Shown one piece after another: positions 33,006 to 41,381 of a stretch of 64,000 nt of DNA (positions are counted from its first letter, which is position 1; each line of letters begins with the position of its first letter). The stretch comes from Benzoatithermus flavus. GTDB taxonomy: Bacteria; Pseudomonadota; Alphaproteobacteria; Geminicoccales; Geminicoccaceae. A program made the position numbers and the translations under genes. The notes under the pieces were generated by a model, which saw only the letters and a list, made by a program, of their open reading frames with translations, was not told the origin of the DNA and made no database searches. The stretch is taken from positions 1 through 64,000 of the forward strand of contig NZ_JBBLZC010000023.1 of NCBI RefSeq assembly GCF_037908215.1, read 5' to 3'.

Positions 33006-34017
33006 GGGACGGCTCCCCCTCCGGTTGCTCGCTTCCGGGATAGACGATCCGATGGCAGAGCGCATGGCCTCCCGGCGCCAGGAGCCGCGGCATGAGCTCG
33101 GGCAGTGACCCGAACGCCACCTCGCCGGTGAGCAGCGCGTCGAGCGCCGGGTCGCACAGGAGCTCCAGGGCTTTCGCGAGGCGGCGCGCATGGCTCCAGC
33201 GCGGGCGCATCGCGGGTGCCACCTGCCCCACCTGCGAGCTCGCGATGGTGAGGCGACGGCTGTGGAAGGCCTCGCCCAGCGGCAGGGCGACCTCGGCGGT
33301 GCCGTACCAGCTGAGCTCGACGATCCTGCCCTCGCGGCCCGCCACGGCCAGTGCCGTGCGTAAACCCTCCCCCTGGCCGCTGGCGTGAAGGACGAGATCG
33401 GCATCGCCCGCGAGCCGGTCCGGCGGCGCGAAGGCGACATCCAGCGCCACGGCGACATCGGCACGCTCGGGTAGGATGTCGGCGAGCGTCACCTCCGCAC
33501 CGGGGATCTGCCGGCACAGCCGGGCGACGAGGCAGCCGACGACCCCCGCACCGATGACGTGGATCCGCTCGCCGGCACGAGGGGCCGCATCCCAGAGCGC
33601 GTTCAGGGCCGTCTCCATGTTGGCCGCGAGCACGGCCCGCTCCGGCGGCAGGCCGGGCGGCAGCGGCATCACCGCAGCGCGCGGGACGACATAGGCGGTC
33701 TGGTGGGGATGAAGGCAGAAGACGAGCCGCCCCAGGAGATCGTCCGCGCCCGCCGTCACCCGGCCGACGCTGCTGTAACCGTACTTCACCGGAAACGGGA
33801 ACGAGCCTTCCTGGAAAGGGGCGCGCATGACCTGATGCTGGCTCGGCGGCACCCGGCCGGCGGCGACCAGCGCCTCGGTGCCGCGGCTGACTCCGGAGAA
33901 GAGCGTCCGCACCAGCACATCGTCCTTGCCGGGCGGCGGCAGCCGACAGGGGCGCAGCTCGCCGCGGCCCGGACCGGTCGCCCAGTAGGCCAGAGCGTCC
34001 ACCGCTCTCTCCCTCAT
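32998..34017 (-). CDS. MDR-superfamily dehydrogenase, zinc site absent
   Basis: 339 residues in the medium-chain dehydrogenase fold: an N-terminal GroES-like domain (LFSGVSRGTEALVAAG), then a Rossmann motif HVIGAGVVGCLVARL near residue 187. The catalytic-zinc Cys and the structural four-Cys loop of classic zinc alcohol dehydrogenases are missing, so automatic 'zinc-binding' labels would mislead. It resembles BchC-like members in the SGxSxGTE motif. It follows cytochrome b561 with a 4-base overlap and precedes the pterin synthase, so it probably reduces or oxidises a pterin side chain. Confidence 0.8.
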   Translation of the reverse strand: MRERAVDALAYWATGPGRGELRPCRLPPPGKDDVLVRTLFSGVSRGTEALVAAGRVPPSQHQVMRAPFQEGSFPFPVKYGYSSVGRVTAGADDLLGRLVFCLHPHQTAYVVPRAAVMPLPPGLPPERAVLAANMETALNALWDAAPRAGERIHVIGAGVVGCLVARLCRQIPGAEVTLADILPERADVAVALDVAFAPPDRLAGDADLVLHASGQGEGLRTALAVAGREGRIVELSWYGTAEVALPLGEAFHSRRLTIASSQVGQVAPAMRPRWSHARRLAKALELLCDPALDALLTGEVAFGSLPELMPRLLAPGGHALCHRIVYPGSEQPEGEPSHA

Positions 34018-34607
34018 CGCGACACCTCCGGAGCGGCCGGCGATCGCCGCCGCAGGCGCGGCAGCATCCGGCGCAGCACGTCGTCGCGTCGGACGAGATG
34101 GTGCCGGAGGGCGCCGCCCACGTGCAGGACGAGCAGCAGCACGAGGAGAACGGCGAGGAGCGCGTGCGCCACCTGCAACACGCCCTCCAGCCTGCCGTCC
34201 GGCGGCAGCGGATCCGGCAGCGTGAGCAGGCCGAACACGACCGTGGGCACGCCGAGCGGCGAGACGGCGGTCATGAGCCAGCCGGTGAGCGGCAGCAGCA
34301 GGAGGAACGCGTAGAGCCCACGATGGGTGAGCCGTGCCGCCGTCCGCTCCCAGGCCGGCATGGTCGCGGGCAGCTCCGGCACGACCGGATTGAGGCTGCG
34401 CCAGACGAGGCGGACCAGCGCCAGGACGAGGACCAGAAGGCCTGTGGACTTGTGGAGCTGGTAGAGGCGGAACCGCGCGCCGAGATCCGCCACGAGCCAG
34501 ACCATGGAGAAGCCGAGGCCGAGCATGCCGATGACGGCGAGCGCGGTGACCCAGTGCAGGAGCTTGGTCGGCCAGCCCCATTCCGCCGTGGTGTCGAGGA
34601 GCGCCAC
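34014..34607 (-). CDS. Cytochrome b561-type membrane protein
   Basis: 197 residues with four membrane helices. Heme-ligand histidines appear in TKLLHWVTALAVIGM, LYQLHKSTGLLVL, LQVAHALLAVLLVL and LVLHVGGALRHH. The family moves electrons between quinol and periplasmic acceptors. The start is GTG at 34607, nine bases after the yceI stop. Pairing of YceI with cytochrome b561 is common, but translational coupling to the dehydrogenase of a pterin-type cluster is notable. Confidence 0.87.
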   Translation of the reverse strand: MALLDTTAEWGWPTKLLHWVTALAVIGMLGLGFSMVWLVADLGARFRLYQLHKSTGLLVLVLALVRLVWRSLNPVVPELPATMPAWERTAARLTHRGLYAFLLLLPLTGWLMTAVSPLGVPTVVFGLLTLPDPLPPDGRLEGVLQVAHALLAVLLVLLLVLHVGGALRHHLVRRDDVLRRMLPRLRRRSPAAPEVSR

Positions 34608-34615
34608 GGTCGCAC

Positions 34616-35191
34616 CTAACCCTGCCGCGTGGCCGCGAGGTCGAAGCGCACCCTGACCTCGAGCCCGACCTGATCGCCGTGCGGGAACTGCCGGGCACCC
34701 ACGCCGAAATCGGTCCGGGTCAGCACGACCTCGCCCGTGGCACGGGCCTCCCCGCCCCGGATCGCGATCGTGACGGGATGCACGAGCGGCTTCGTCACTC
34801 CTTTCAAGGAGAGCTCGGCTGCGACCTCGTAGCGGTCCCCGCCCAACGCCTTGAACGACCGCGTCTCGTAGCGCGCCTGCGGCTGTGCGGCAGCACCCAG
34901 GAACTCGTGGCTGGTCGCGATCTGGTCCCGCTGAGGATCGCCGGTCTCGAAGCTCGCGAGATCGACCGTCACCACCACCCGCGAGTCCGCGAGACCGACG
35001 GGATCGAAGCGGATCTCGGCCCCAAAGCGCTCGAAGCGGCCGGTAAGCGGCTTTCCGCCCTGGTCGACCTCGACCGTGAGGGTGCTGCGCGCGGGATCGA
35101 CGCGCCAGTCCGCCGCCTCGGCCGAGGCGGCGGCCGCGAGTGCCAAGGATCCGCAGAGACTGGCGAGCAGCCGCATGCGCTTCGTCCTCAT
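34616..35191 (-). CDS. YceI-family periplasmic protein (copy 2)
   Basis: 191 residues with a signal peptide (LLASLCGSLALAAAASAEAAD). The YceI domain is seen in WRVDPARSTLTVEV, IATSHEFLGAAAQP and LSLKGVTKPLVHPV. It is predicted periplasmic and to bind a lipid quinone or polyprenol. It is the first gene of a leftward operon of six coupled genes. A second ATG lies at codon 6. Confidence 0.88.
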   Translation of the reverse strand: MRTKRMRLLASLCGSLALAAAASAEAADWRVDPARSTLTVEVDQGGKPLTGRFERFGAEIRFDPVGLADSRVVVTVDLASFETGDPQRDQIATSHEFLGAAAQPQARYETRSFKALGGDRYEVAAELSLKGVTKPLVHPVTIAIRGGEARATGEVVLTRTDFGVGARQFPHGDQVGLEVRVRFDLAATRQG

Positions 35192-35312
35192 CTCCCTCTC
35201 GCCCCGCAGTCTGCATCACCGCCGCCGTCCGGCAAGAGCTTGACGCGCCGGTGCCCCAGGCCGCACATCGTCCCTGATCACGAGCCGTCGAGCCACCGGA
35301 GGGCGCACATCC

Positions 35313-35561
35313 ATGAGCGGCGAGCAGCAGGCGACACGGACGATCCGTCTCGAGGTCGAGGGCATGGGCTGCGCGGGTTGCGTCACCGCGGTCCGGCAGG
35401 CGCTGGAGGACGTGCCGGGGGTGGTGCGGGCACTGATCGAGCTCGAGGGCGGCTGGGCCGAGGTCGAGGCGTCGCCCACGGTCGATCCCGCGCGCCTCGT
35501 CGCCGCGATCGATGCGGCCGGCTACGAAGCCAGGCTCGCCCGAGGCGGGCCGGTCCCATGA
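35313..35561 (+). CDS. Heavy-metal-associated (HMA) domain protein
   Basis: 82 residues, a free-standing ferredoxin-like HMA domain with the metal motif GMGCAGC near residue 18 and AIDAAGYEA at the end. Such proteins act as copper or other soft-metal chaperones in the cytoplasm. The stop overlaps the next ATG (ATGA), coupling it to an aldolase-family gene, an unusual partner. No P-type ATPase is near. Confidence 0.87.
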   Translation: MSGEQQATRTIRLEVEGMGCAGCVTAVRQALEDVPGVVRALIELEGGWAEVEASPTVDPARLVAAIDAAGYEARLARGGPVP

Positions 35562-36460
35562 CCAGGCGGCGCTTTCCCGGCATCCACGCCGTCCTCTATG
35601 CCCTGTTCGACGCCGAGGAGCGGCTGGATCGCGCCGCCATGCGCGCCCAGGTCGAGCGCTGCCTCGCTGCCGGTGTGGACGGCATCGTGGTGCTCGGGCT
35701 CGCCACCGAGGTCGCGAAGCTGACCGAGGCCGAGCGGCGGGAGGTGATCGCCTGGGCGGCGGAGGACATCGCCGGCCGCCTGCCCCTGGGGGTCACGATC
35801 TACGGCAACTCGGTCCAGGAGCAGCTCGGCCTCCTGCGCACGGCCGAAGCCATGGGCGCGGCCTGGACGATCCTGCAGCCGCCGGCGCTCGGGCAGTATC
35901 CCGCCCACGAGCTCGTCCGCGCCTACGGCCGGCTCGCGGATGCCGCCACCGTCCCGGTCGCGATCCAGAACGCGCCGGGGCTCATGGGCCGGGGCCTCGG
36001 CGTGGACGGGATCGCGGGTCTCGTCCGCGCATACCCCAACGTCACCCATCTCAAGGGCGAGATGCCCGTGGCACGGCTCGCGCAGGTGATCGAAGCCTGC
36101 GGTGACGATCTGCTCGTGCTGGGCGGCCAGGGCGGGCTCGAGATGGTCGATTCGCTGCGCGCCGGCTGCGGCGGCTTCGTGCTGGCTCCCGACATCGTCG
36201 ATCACGCGGTGCGGATCTGGCGGCTCTGGCAGGCGGGCGATGCGGCTGTGGCCGAGGCGCATTACCGCCGCGTCCTGCCCGAGATCGTCTTCGTCATGCG
36301 CGGCCTCGAGCACCTGATCGCCTACGGCAAGCGCATCTTCGGCCTGCGTGCGGGCCTTGCCGTCTTCGACCGCGCGCCTGCCGAGCCCGTGACCCCGTTC
36401 GGCCTCGCCTGCGCCGAGCATCATGCGGCGCATCTGGGGCCGTTCGGGCGGCCGGGCTAG
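35558..36460 (+). CDS. Dihydrodipicolinate synthase-family aldolase
   Basis: 300 residues in the DapA/NAL TIM-barrel family. The substrate loop is GLATEVAKLTEAER (replacing GTTGE), and the Schiff-base lysine is in VTHLKGEM. The motif changes argue against true DapA; a 2-keto acid aldolase or dehydratase is more likely, substrate unknown. It is translationally coupled to the HMA gene. Its stop lies four bases from that of the opposite-strand gene. Confidence 0.85.
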   Translation: MTRRRFPGIHAVLYALFDAEERLDRAAMRAQVERCLAAGVDGIVVLGLATEVAKLTEAERREVIAWAAEDIAGRLPLGVTIYGNSVQEQLGLLRTAEAMGAAWTILQPPALGQYPAHELVRAYGRLADAATVPVAIQNAPGLMGRGLGVDGIAGLVRAYPNVTHLKGEMPVARLAQVIEACGDDLLVLGGQGGLEMVDSLRAGCGGFVLAPDIVDHAVRIWRLWQAGDAAVAEAHYRRVLPEIVFVMRGLEHLIAYGKRIFGLRAGLAVFDRAPAEPVTPFGLACAEHHAAHLGPFGRPG

Positions 36461-36464
36461 CTTG

Positions 36465-38051
36465 TCACAGCAGCCTCTGGGTCACGGGCGGCGTGCGCAG
36501 CACGGGCGCCTCGGCGCCGATCAGCCGGGTGCCGCGCTCGCGGACCGCCTGGACGTTGCTGAACGACCAGACCTGACCGGGAGCGACGCGAACCGGCCAG
36601 TCGCCGCATAAGAGCCATTGCCGCCCGGTCCAGCCGATCCGCGCGAGCGTTCCCGTGGCCGTGCCCGTCTCGAGTCGGAGCAGAGCACCCTCGGCGAGCT
36701 GCGAGATCACCCCCTCGCGGTTCGCTCTCGTGTCGTCGAGCAAGATCTCGTTTCCCTCGCCGCTCGCCGAGACGGTCAGCGTATGGCTGCGGCCGCCGTT
36801 GATGGCGAAATGGAGCGGACCGCCCGTGACGATCTCGTTGTCGATGCACTCCAGCATCTCGACCGGGAACGTGTCGTAATGGCAGCGGATCGCCCCCCAG
36901 GGATCGTCGGCGCTCGTGTGGATGGCACAGCCCACGATCCGCGCCCGACGTGGCGAGACGCCGACGAAGCCCTCGATTCGGCAGCGCTCGAGCAGGAGGT
37001 TCATCACTCCCGTCGCACCGGTCACCGGCCGCGCGAAGCTGCAGCCGCGGAACGTCACCTCGCCGCAGAGCTTGTCGACCTCGACGTCGGTGAACCGACA
37101 ATCCTCGTAGAGCGCCACCCGGTTCTCGGACGGCCACACCATCCCGTCGTGGCTGCAGCGTCGCAGGATCAGCGTGTCGGCCGCAAGGCACAGACCGTTC
37201 GCCGCTTCCTGCGGCTGGGACGGGTTGCGCACGAAGCGCGCGTCCAGGATCTCGATCCGCTCCGGATAGCGGTAGGCCGGACGATCGAGCAGCATCAGCC
37301 GCGCCCGGCCGAACGCGAGGCCGGAGCCGTCGTCGTAGACCGTATCGCGCAGCCCAGCGTCGTGGTCGAAGGCGAGCGGCGCATCGAGGGCCACCGTGCC
37401 GGCCACCCGATCCACCGCCGCCACCCGGCGCCACTCGAAGCGGCGCAGATTGGGCGGAAAGCCGCCGAACTGCTGGTCGAAGCTGTGCACCAGCACAGGC
37501 GCGCCCACGCGGCAGCGGCGGCTGTCGTCGGGCCGCTGCAGGGGCACGATGCCGCTGCCGGCCGGCAGGCTCCGGGCCGCCGGCCAGCCCGTGTGGTAGG
37601 TGAGCCCGTCCGGCCACGGCCGATCGCCATGGTCCTGGAAGATCGAGTTGACGTTCAAGGGCCTCGCGTTCTGCTCGGCATCGCTGGGCGACAGGCAGCC
37701 GAAGCTGGCGCCGTTCGCCTCGATCGTCACGGACACCACGCCGAAGAGCCAGCGATTGTTGGTGTAGCGGTAGTCGCCGGGCTCGAACACGACCCGGTAG
37801 TGCCTGGTCCGGTCGGCCGTCATGGCGTTCCGCAGCCGGAGCAGCGCCGTGCTCTGATCGGCGATCGCATCGGAACGCAGCCCGAACGCCGCGGCCCGCA
37901 GCTCCACGACCGGCCTGTCCGCCGCGCCCGCCCGGGTCGCCGCCGAGATGCCGGCGGCGCATGCTGCGCGCAGGAAGGAACGCCGCGCGATCCCTGGCAG
38001 GAACCCTGCCGAGCCGCCGCCGATCGGATGCCGTCGCGGTGGACGAGGCAT
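36465..38051 (-). CDS. Tat-exported protein, probable beta-helix
   Basis: 528 residues from the ATG at 38051, just after tRNA-His. A twin-arginine motif (ARRSFLRAACAAG) near residue 24 predicts Tat export. The remainder is rich in short repeats such as LILRRCSHDG, ALYEDCRFTDVEV, VTFRGCSFARPV and LLLERCRIEGFV, each with a buried Cys and spaced like turns of a right-handed beta-helix (pectate lyase type). Function is unknown; polysaccharide binding or cleavage is inferred. No catalytic triad can be named. Confidence 0.75.
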   Translation of the reverse strand: MPRPPRRHPIGGGSAGFLPGIARRSFLRAACAAGISAATRAGAADRPVVELRAAAFGLRSDAIADQSTALLRLRNAMTADRTRHYRVVFEPGDYRYTNNRWLFGVVSVTIEANGASFGCLSPSDAEQNARPLNVNSIFQDHGDRPWPDGLTYHTGWPAARSLPAGSGIVPLQRPDDSRRCRVGAPVLVHSFDQQFGGFPPNLRRFEWRRVAAVDRVAGTVALDAPLAFDHDAGLRDTVYDDGSGLAFGRARLMLLDRPAYRYPERIEILDARFVRNPSQPQEAANGLCLAADTLILRRCSHDGMVWPSENRVALYEDCRFTDVEVDKLCGEVTFRGCSFARPVTGATGVMNLLLERCRIEGFVGVSPRRARIVGCAIHTSADDPWGAIRCHYDTFPVEMLECIDNEIVTGGPLHFAINGGRSHTLTVSASGEGNEILLDDTRANREGVISQLAEGALLRLETGTATGTLARIGWTGRQWLLCGDWPVRVAPGQVWSFSNVQAVRERGTRLIGAEAPVLRTPPVTQRLL

Positions 38052-38076
38052 GCAGCCGTCGCGAGAGGAAAGAGAA

Positions 38077-38154
38077 TGGGGCGAGCGATCGGTCTCGAAC
38101 CGACGACCTCCAGGGCCACAACCTGGCGCTCTAACCAACTGAGCTACGCCCGCC
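38077..38154 (-). tRNA. tRNA-His (GTG)
   Basis: Minus-strand cloverleaf from about 38154 (encoded G-1, then GCGGGCG acceptor) to encoded CCA at 38077-38079. The anticodon stem CCAGG/CCTGG holds loop TTGTGGC, anticodon GTG. The C73 discriminator opposite G-1 is the tRNA-His hallmark. T-loop TTCGAGA. Confidence 0.95.
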
Positions 38155-38579
38155 ACGAGGTCGAATGCGCGGGCCGCGCCCGCGGTGCCGCTCTATTGGC
38201 GCAAACGGCCGGCAGCGTCAAGGTGCGAGCTGCGTCGGCACGCGGCCATCGGGCGGAGGGGCGCTCGGGTGGGACCAGCTCGCTCCCGGCCGGTCGACCA
38301 TGCCGGGGCACCATGCGAGGGCAACCTTTCCGCCCTGCATCCGCCGGGCCTCTCTATCACAGGGCAATACTCGGGCCGTCCGCTCGATCCGCGGCCACGC
38401 CAGGGTTGCGCTTGGAGCGGAGCACGGCGCCGCCCGGCAGCATACCCGAAGGCGATTAACTCGAGATTTTGCCGTCGGAGAAACCAATCTACCTATGAGC
38501 CTATGCGGTACGCTGTATAGTCATTGTGCAGTCGGCATCGAACATCGTAACGGTATTACTCGATCAAGAACCAAACACC
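38155..38579. other. Gene-free stretch upstream of the deacetylase-like gene
   Basis: About 425 bases. The left part is the 5' flank of tRNA-His. The right 130 bases are AT-richer and probably hold the promoter of the rightward gene; TATAGT at 38515-38520 is a possible -10. A GTG at 38526 is in frame with the gene and could be an alternative start. Confidence 0.35.
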
Positions 38580-39431
38580 ATGAACAACAGCAAATACTTC
38601 GATCAGGTCGGTCAAATCACGGCCTGGAACCCGGGCGGCTTGCCCGTCGGCAGCCGCCGTGCGTTCCTGCGGACGGCGGCTGCGTTGACGGCCATGATCC
38701 CCGAGGTGGCGCTGGCGGCGAAGCTCGCCGCAGCGCCGGGGCCGGCGACGATATGGTGGCGCAGCGACGATGTCGGGGTCGACACGCTGCAGTTCGTGCG
38801 CCTTCTGGCCCTGGCACAGCGACGGCAGGCGCCGGTGGCGCTCGCGGTGGTGCCGGCCAACCTGAAGGCGAGCTGTACCGCGCGCATTCTCAACTGTCCG
38901 CAAGCTACGGTCGTGCAGCACGGCATCGCGCATGCGAACAACGCCGCGAGCGGCAAGCAGATCGAGCTCGGCGGGCGTATCGACCGGAAGCTTCTGGCCG
39001 AGCGGCTCAAATGGGGACGGGAACGGCTGAGCAGCGCCTTCGGCGGCCGTTTCCTGCCGATGCAGGCACCTCCTTGGAACCGGATCGACCCCGATGTGAC
39101 GTCGATGCTGCCGTCTCTGGGATTCAGCTCGCTCTCGACCTGCGGCCGGGAGCCCGCAGCCGAGGCGGCGCCCGGCTTGCGGCAGATCAACATCCATCTG
39201 GACCTGTACCACTGGTTCGAGCCGCGTGGCGCTTTGACCTACGAGCAGGCCGTATCGCAGCTCACGACGCTGGTGCGCGCCGCCAACGGCAGGCCCGTCG
39301 GGCTCCTGACGCATCACTCCGTCATGAACGAGGAGGCTTTCGTCACCCTCGAGCGGCTCCTGACGTACGTGCAGCAGCAGAAGAACATGCGGCTCGTGGG
39401 CATCGGGGATCTGGTCGGGAAGGTGCGGTGA
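38580..39431 (+). CDS. Tat-exported polysaccharide deacetylase-like protein
   Basis: 283 residues from the ATG at 38580 (a GTG at 38526 would add 18). Tat motif SRRAFLRTAAALTAM. The mature part has a deacetylase-like barrel: WWRSDDVGVDT with the metal Asp pair, VQHGIAHAN with the metal His, and PMQAPPWNRIDP. The order of motifs fits NodB-homology carbohydrate esterases of a divergent, WalW-like kind. Substrate is unknown. Base composition around the start is lower in GC than neighbours. Confidence 0.7.
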   Translation: MNNSKYFDQVGQITAWNPGGLPVGSRRAFLRTAAALTAMIPEVALAAKLAAAPGPATIWWRSDDVGVDTLQFVRLLALAQRRQAPVALAVVPANLKASCTARILNCPQATVVQHGIAHANNAASGKQIELGGRIDRKLLAERLKWGRERLSSAFGGRFLPMQAPPWNRIDPDVTSMLPSLGFSSLSTCGREPAAEAAPGLRQINIHLDLYHWFEPRGALTYEQAVSQLTTLVRAANGRPVGLLTHHSVMNEEAFVTLERLLTYVQQQKNMRLVGIGDLVGKVR

Positions 39432-39485
39432 GGAATCGCTGCCGGCGTGCCGCGCCCTCGTGAGCGGACGGATCGAGCGGCCGTT

Positions 39486-39517
39486 CGGATCGGGTCCCGG
39501 CGCCGGGACCCGATCCG
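39486..39517. terminator. Bidirectional terminator palindrome
   Basis: A gapless 32-bp palindrome (16+16, core GTCCCGGCGCCGGGAC) lies between two convergent stops at 39431 and 39553. It would fold into a strong hairpin in either transcript. There is no long T-run on either side. Confidence 0.65.
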
Positions 39518-39552
39518 CCTGCCCGCGGCTGGGTCGACCGGTCGGGTCCGGC

Positions 39553-40146
39553 TCAGCGCCGGGCGCCGAAATCCTGGACGTAGTAGCGGTTCTTCACGCC
39601 GAGGCCGATTTCCCGGAAATTGGGATTGAGCATGTTGGCGCGATGGCCCGGCGAGTTCATCCAGCCCGTGATGGCCGCGTTCCAGTCCGCATAGCCCTGA
39701 GCGATGTTCTCGCCGTAGGTGGACCAGTCGTAGCCGGCCGCGGTGAGGCGCTGGCCCGGCGTGCTGCCGTCGCGGCCCGTGTGCGAGAAGTAGTTGTGGG
39801 CGGCCATGTCCTCGGCGAAGGCCTGCGCCGCTCTGTTGAGGGCGGCGTTGAAGACGAGCGGTCCGGCGCCGGCCTGGGCGCGCAGGCTGTTGATGCGGTT
39901 CAGCGCGGCCTGAAGGCTGGCAGCAACGGTCGCCGTGCCGGTGGTGGTGCCGGGGCTGGTGGCGCTGCCGGGGCTGGCGCCGGCGGGCTTGGGGCTGGTG
40001 AAGTTGGGGCTGGTGAGGCTGGTGCCGAAAACGGGGCGCGACGCCGTGCTCCAGGTCCACGTCCAGGTGGTGGTGGCAGCATCGGCCGGCCCGGTGGCCA
40101 CGGTGAGAAGAGCAGCGAGAACGGCAGCGGAAAGCGTGCGAACCAT
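39553..40146 (-). CDS. CAP/SCP-domain secreted protein
   Basis: 197 residues from the ATG at 40146, which follows AAGGAA and opens a signal peptide (LSAAVLAALLTVATGPADA). After a Thr/Ser/Pro-rich linker comes a CAP domain with LNRINSLRAQAGAGPL, FAEDMAAHNYFSHTGRDG, YGENIAQGY and WMNSPGHRANMLN; the conserved His and Glu are present. These YkwD-like proteins are extracellular with uncertain activity. Confidence 0.88.
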   Translation of the reverse strand: MVRTLSAAVLAALLTVATGPADAATTTWTWTWSTASRPVFGTSLTSPNFTSPKPAGASPGSATSPGTTTGTATVAASLQAALNRINSLRAQAGAGPLVFNAALNRAAQAFAEDMAAHNYFSHTGRDGSTPGQRLTAAGYDWSTYGENIAQGYADWNAAITGWMNSPGHRANMLNPNFREIGLGVKNRYYVQDFGARR

Positions 40147-40717
40147 GCAGGGAATTCCTTCGGCAAGGGATCCCGGACCGGGACCGGTCACACCGGGCAA
40201 AGCTCCGCGAGCAGCCCGAAGCCCGATGAGGGACGGCCCGGAAAAGATCCAAAGAGCTCGAATTTGGTCGATCGGCCGAAATCCGCCTGCCGTTCTGGCG
40301 AGCGATGCTTCAAACAGGATTCGGCCTCTTTTTTCGTTCTCGATGCAGTCGATTTCATCAGAGATGTTGGATCCGGGCAACGTTCGCCCGGCCGAATGCG
40401 ACAACCAGTCCTTCACGAGCGAATTCTAAAAAGACTTTCCAATTATTTTACGATGCACCGTCGCTCCGCTGCACGGCAGCGCCGATGGGAGCCCGGGCGG
40501 GCCGGCTCGCGGATGCCCCCCGGCGGGACACCGGCGCGGCGGCGGATCTTCCGGCGAGACCGCCCGGCGCGCGCCGGATGTGGCACCTTCGCCCTCCGCC
40601 CGGGCAAAGCCTTGGCGTGACGGCAATTCGGGCCTTTCCATGCCGGAATGGAGCGCTTATCTAGCCCCTCGATACCGCGTTCGAACCGCCACCATCACAG
40701 GGAAAGGCGAGGCTGAC
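40147..40717. other. Intergenic region between CAP protein and sodB
   Basis: 571 bases without a supported gene. An AT-rich patch at 40320-40450 is likely promoter DNA for the leftward CAP gene. A small hairpin CCGGGC/GCCCGG spans 40373-40391. The last 100 bases before sodB include the ribosome site GGGAAAGG. No small RNA could be argued. Confidence 0.35.
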
Positions 40718-41323
40718 ATGGCGTTCCAGCTCCCCGATCTGCCGTACGACTACGAGGCGCTAGCGCCCTACATGTCGTCGAAGACGCTGCATCTCCACCA
40801 CGACAAACACCATCAGACCTACGTCACGAACCTCAACAACCTGATCGAGGGCACGGAGTTCGCGAGCAAGTCCCTCGAGGAGATCGTGACCGGCTCCTAT
40901 GGCGACCCCGCCAAGCAGGGCATCTTCAACAATGCCGGCCAGCACTGGAACCACAACCTGTTCTGGCGGATCATGAAGAAGGGCGGCGGCGGTGCGCCGG
41001 GCGGCGAGCTCGCGCGTCGGATCAACGACGCTTTCGGCTCGTTCGAGGCGTTCAAGGAGCAGTTCAAGACCGCGGCCGTGACCCAGTTCGGCTCGGGCTG
41101 GGCCTGGCTGGCGCTGGACGGCGACACGCTCAAGGTGATGAAGACCCCGAACGGCGAGAACCCGCTCGTGCACGGCATGCGGCCGATCCTGGGCCTCGAC
41201 GTGTGGGAGCACGCCTACTATCTCGACTACGAGAACCGCCGGCCCGAGTACGTCGCCGCCTTCCTCAACAATCTCGTGAACTGGGACGAGGTCGAGGCCG
41301 AGTTGCACAAGGCCCTGGCCTGA
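40718..41323 (+). CDS. sodB: Superoxide dismutase, Fe type
   Basis: 201 residues, no signal peptide, so cytoplasmic. Metal ligands are H27 (LHLHHDKHHQTYV), the His of GQHWNHNLFW, and the Asp and His of DVWEHAYYLDYENRRPEY. The Gln in AGQHWNH is the position used by iron enzymes, whereas Mn enzymes have Gly there. It dismutates superoxide. It is monocistronic, followed by a hairpin terminator. Confidence 0.95.
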   Translation: MAFQLPDLPYDYEALAPYMSSKTLHLHHDKHHQTYVTNLNNLIEGTEFASKSLEEIVTGSYGDPAKQGIFNNAGQHWNHNLFWRIMKKGGGGAPGGELARRINDAFGSFEAFKEQFKTAAVTQFGSGWAWLALDGDTLKVMKTPNGENPLVHGMRPILGLDVWEHAYYLDYENRRPEYVAAFLNNLVNWDEVEAELHKALA

Positions 41324-41335
41324 CGCAAACTGGGT

Positions 41336-41356
41336 GGGCCGGCGCCGTGCCGGCCC
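41336..41356 (+). terminator. Hairpin after sodB
   Basis: GGGCCGGC-GCCGT-GCCGGCCC, eight perfect pairs with a five-base loop, begins 12 bases after the sodB stop and is followed by TGCCTTCTT. It is a reasonable intrinsic terminator. Confidence 0.6.
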
Positions 41357-41381
41357 TGCCTTCTTCGCGTCGGGGTTGCCC

